Shown here: one piece after another, positions 63,716-64,000 of the stretch
Layout: each line of letters begins with the position of its first letter
How positions within the stretch are numbered: position 1 is the first letter of the stretch
Assembly: GCF_008705135.1 (NCBI RefSeq)
Contig: NZ_CP023694.1
Span: 2,666,001-2,730,000 of the forward strand
Origin: Streptomyces coeruleorubidus
Lineage (GTDB): Bacteria; Actinomycetota; Actinomycetes; Streptomycetales; Streptomycetaceae
Length of the DNA stretch: 64,000 nucleotides
Reading direction: 5' to 3'
Translations under genes and position numbers: made by a program
Notes under the pieces: model-generated
What the model saw: the letters and a program-made list of their open reading frames with translations, nothing else
Database searches by the model: none
What the model was told of the DNA's origin: nothing

Positions 63716-63774
63716 TCGACCCGTGTGATTGGCCCGTGTGATTGCCCTGTGTGATCGCCCTGTGTGATCACCCC
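63710..63774 (+). repeat. Five 13-bp tandem repeats after pspAB
   Basis: Units of the type GTGTGATYRCCCY start at 63710, 63723, 63736, 63749 and 63762, with a few differences. The first covers the pspAB stop codon. This looks like a slippage-prone mini-satellite or an array of regulator sites before the next gene. Confidence 0.85.
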
Positions 63775-63807
63775 TCACAAGGCCCGGCCGCGTGAATGAA
63801 TGGCCGT

Positions 63808-64000
63808 ATGAGTGAGCTGATCCCCTTCACACATGCCGTCGACGGTGAACGACTCAGCGGGCTGTCCGGCGGCACCGGCCCGGGTGAGCCGGCCAGGGCG
63901 ACCGCCGTACTGCTGCACGGCGCGGGCAACGGCAGCAAGGAGCGGCTGCTGCCGTTGCTGTCGGAGTTCGCCGCGCACGGCTGCCACGCCCTCGCCTTCG
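63808..64000 (+). CDS. Alpha/beta hydrolase (partial, C-terminus off the window)
   Basis: The first 64 residues are present, starting MSELIPFTHAVDGERLSG. The oxyanion-hole motif VLLHGAGNGSKE supports an alpha/beta hydrolase, with the catalytic Ser expected beyond the window end. Substrate unknown. The ATG lies 34 bp after the tandem repeat; no clear RBS. Confidence 0.75.
   Translation, partial: MSELIPFTHAVDGERLSGLSGGTGPGEPARATAVLLHGAGNGSKERLLPLLSEFAAHGCHALAF

Noticed and set aside
63710..63774. Possible CRISPR array
   Set aside because: Units are 13 bp in direct tandem with no spacers and no cas genes are present.

Overview
The window is chromosomal DNA of a Streptomyces-type actinomycete. 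It has very high G+C with almost invariant G/C third codon positions, many GTG starts, 4-bp stop/start overlaps, and gene families typical of the group (aa3 oxidase with subunit IV, NsdA-like and WYL regulators, GlnR boxes, PspA/PspAA/PspAB). Much of the gene order follows a backbone that I recall from Mycobacterium tuberculosis (qcr/cta, adoK, erpA, cobT/cobS, aminopeptidase, dlaT, TIGR01777 epimerase, lipB, lipA, DUF4191, glnA1), with accessory blocks between. No tRNA, rRNA, CRISPR array, IS element or prophage was seen. Both ends cut a gene (qcrC on the left, an alpha/beta hydrolase on the right).

1-13.5 kb, respiration, sulfur, Fe-S and NAD: qcrC and ctaE (-), an orphan receiver-like protein (+), an L,D-transpeptidase lipoprotein (-), a coupled ctaC-ctaD-ctaF operon (-) ending in a strong hairpin, a cysteine desulfurase fused to a TusA-like domain (+), an AdoK-type kinase (-), a membrane protein with a repetitive acidic N-terminus (+), and divergent erpA (-) and nadA (+) sharing a palindrome-rich promoter region.

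13.5-24.3 kb, signalling and envelope: a Ser/Thr kinase with a PQQ-like ectodomain, an RND permease downstream of a NarL-type two-component pair, pspA-pspAA, a DUF3043 protein and a methyltransferase that appears to start at CTG.

24.3-31.1 kb, late cobalamin synthesis (cobU, cobT, cobS) mixed with a methyltransferase and small membrane proteins.

31.1-37.7 kb (-), the most interesting block: a secreted CE18/Agd3-like deacetylase, a PelF-like GT4 glycosyltransferase, a 12-13-TM membrane protein, a spherulin-4 (GH135/Sph3-like) protein and a GH114 (Ega3-like) lipoprotein. The last four overlap by 4 bp each. This parts list matches the fungal galactosaminogalactan cluster and partly the bacterial Pel system, so I infer a galactosamine-type exopolysaccharide locus.

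38-47 kb, central carbon: pepA, lpdA, a two-lipoyl-domain E2, a GntR/FCD regulator and aceE. A perfect 17-bp palindrome overlies the aceE promoter.

47-64 kb: a WYL regulator, a DUF4240 protein, a PGRP amidase coupled to a small secreted protein, a MarP-like protease, GNAT, a TIGR01777 epimerase, a flavoprotein, an NsdA-like regulator, lipB-lipA, DUF4191, an RDD protein, glnA with a textbook GlnR box, an HtpX-like protease and pspAB. Eight copies of a 21-bp GC-rich intergenic repeat are scattered through the window, mostly beside gene 3' ends.
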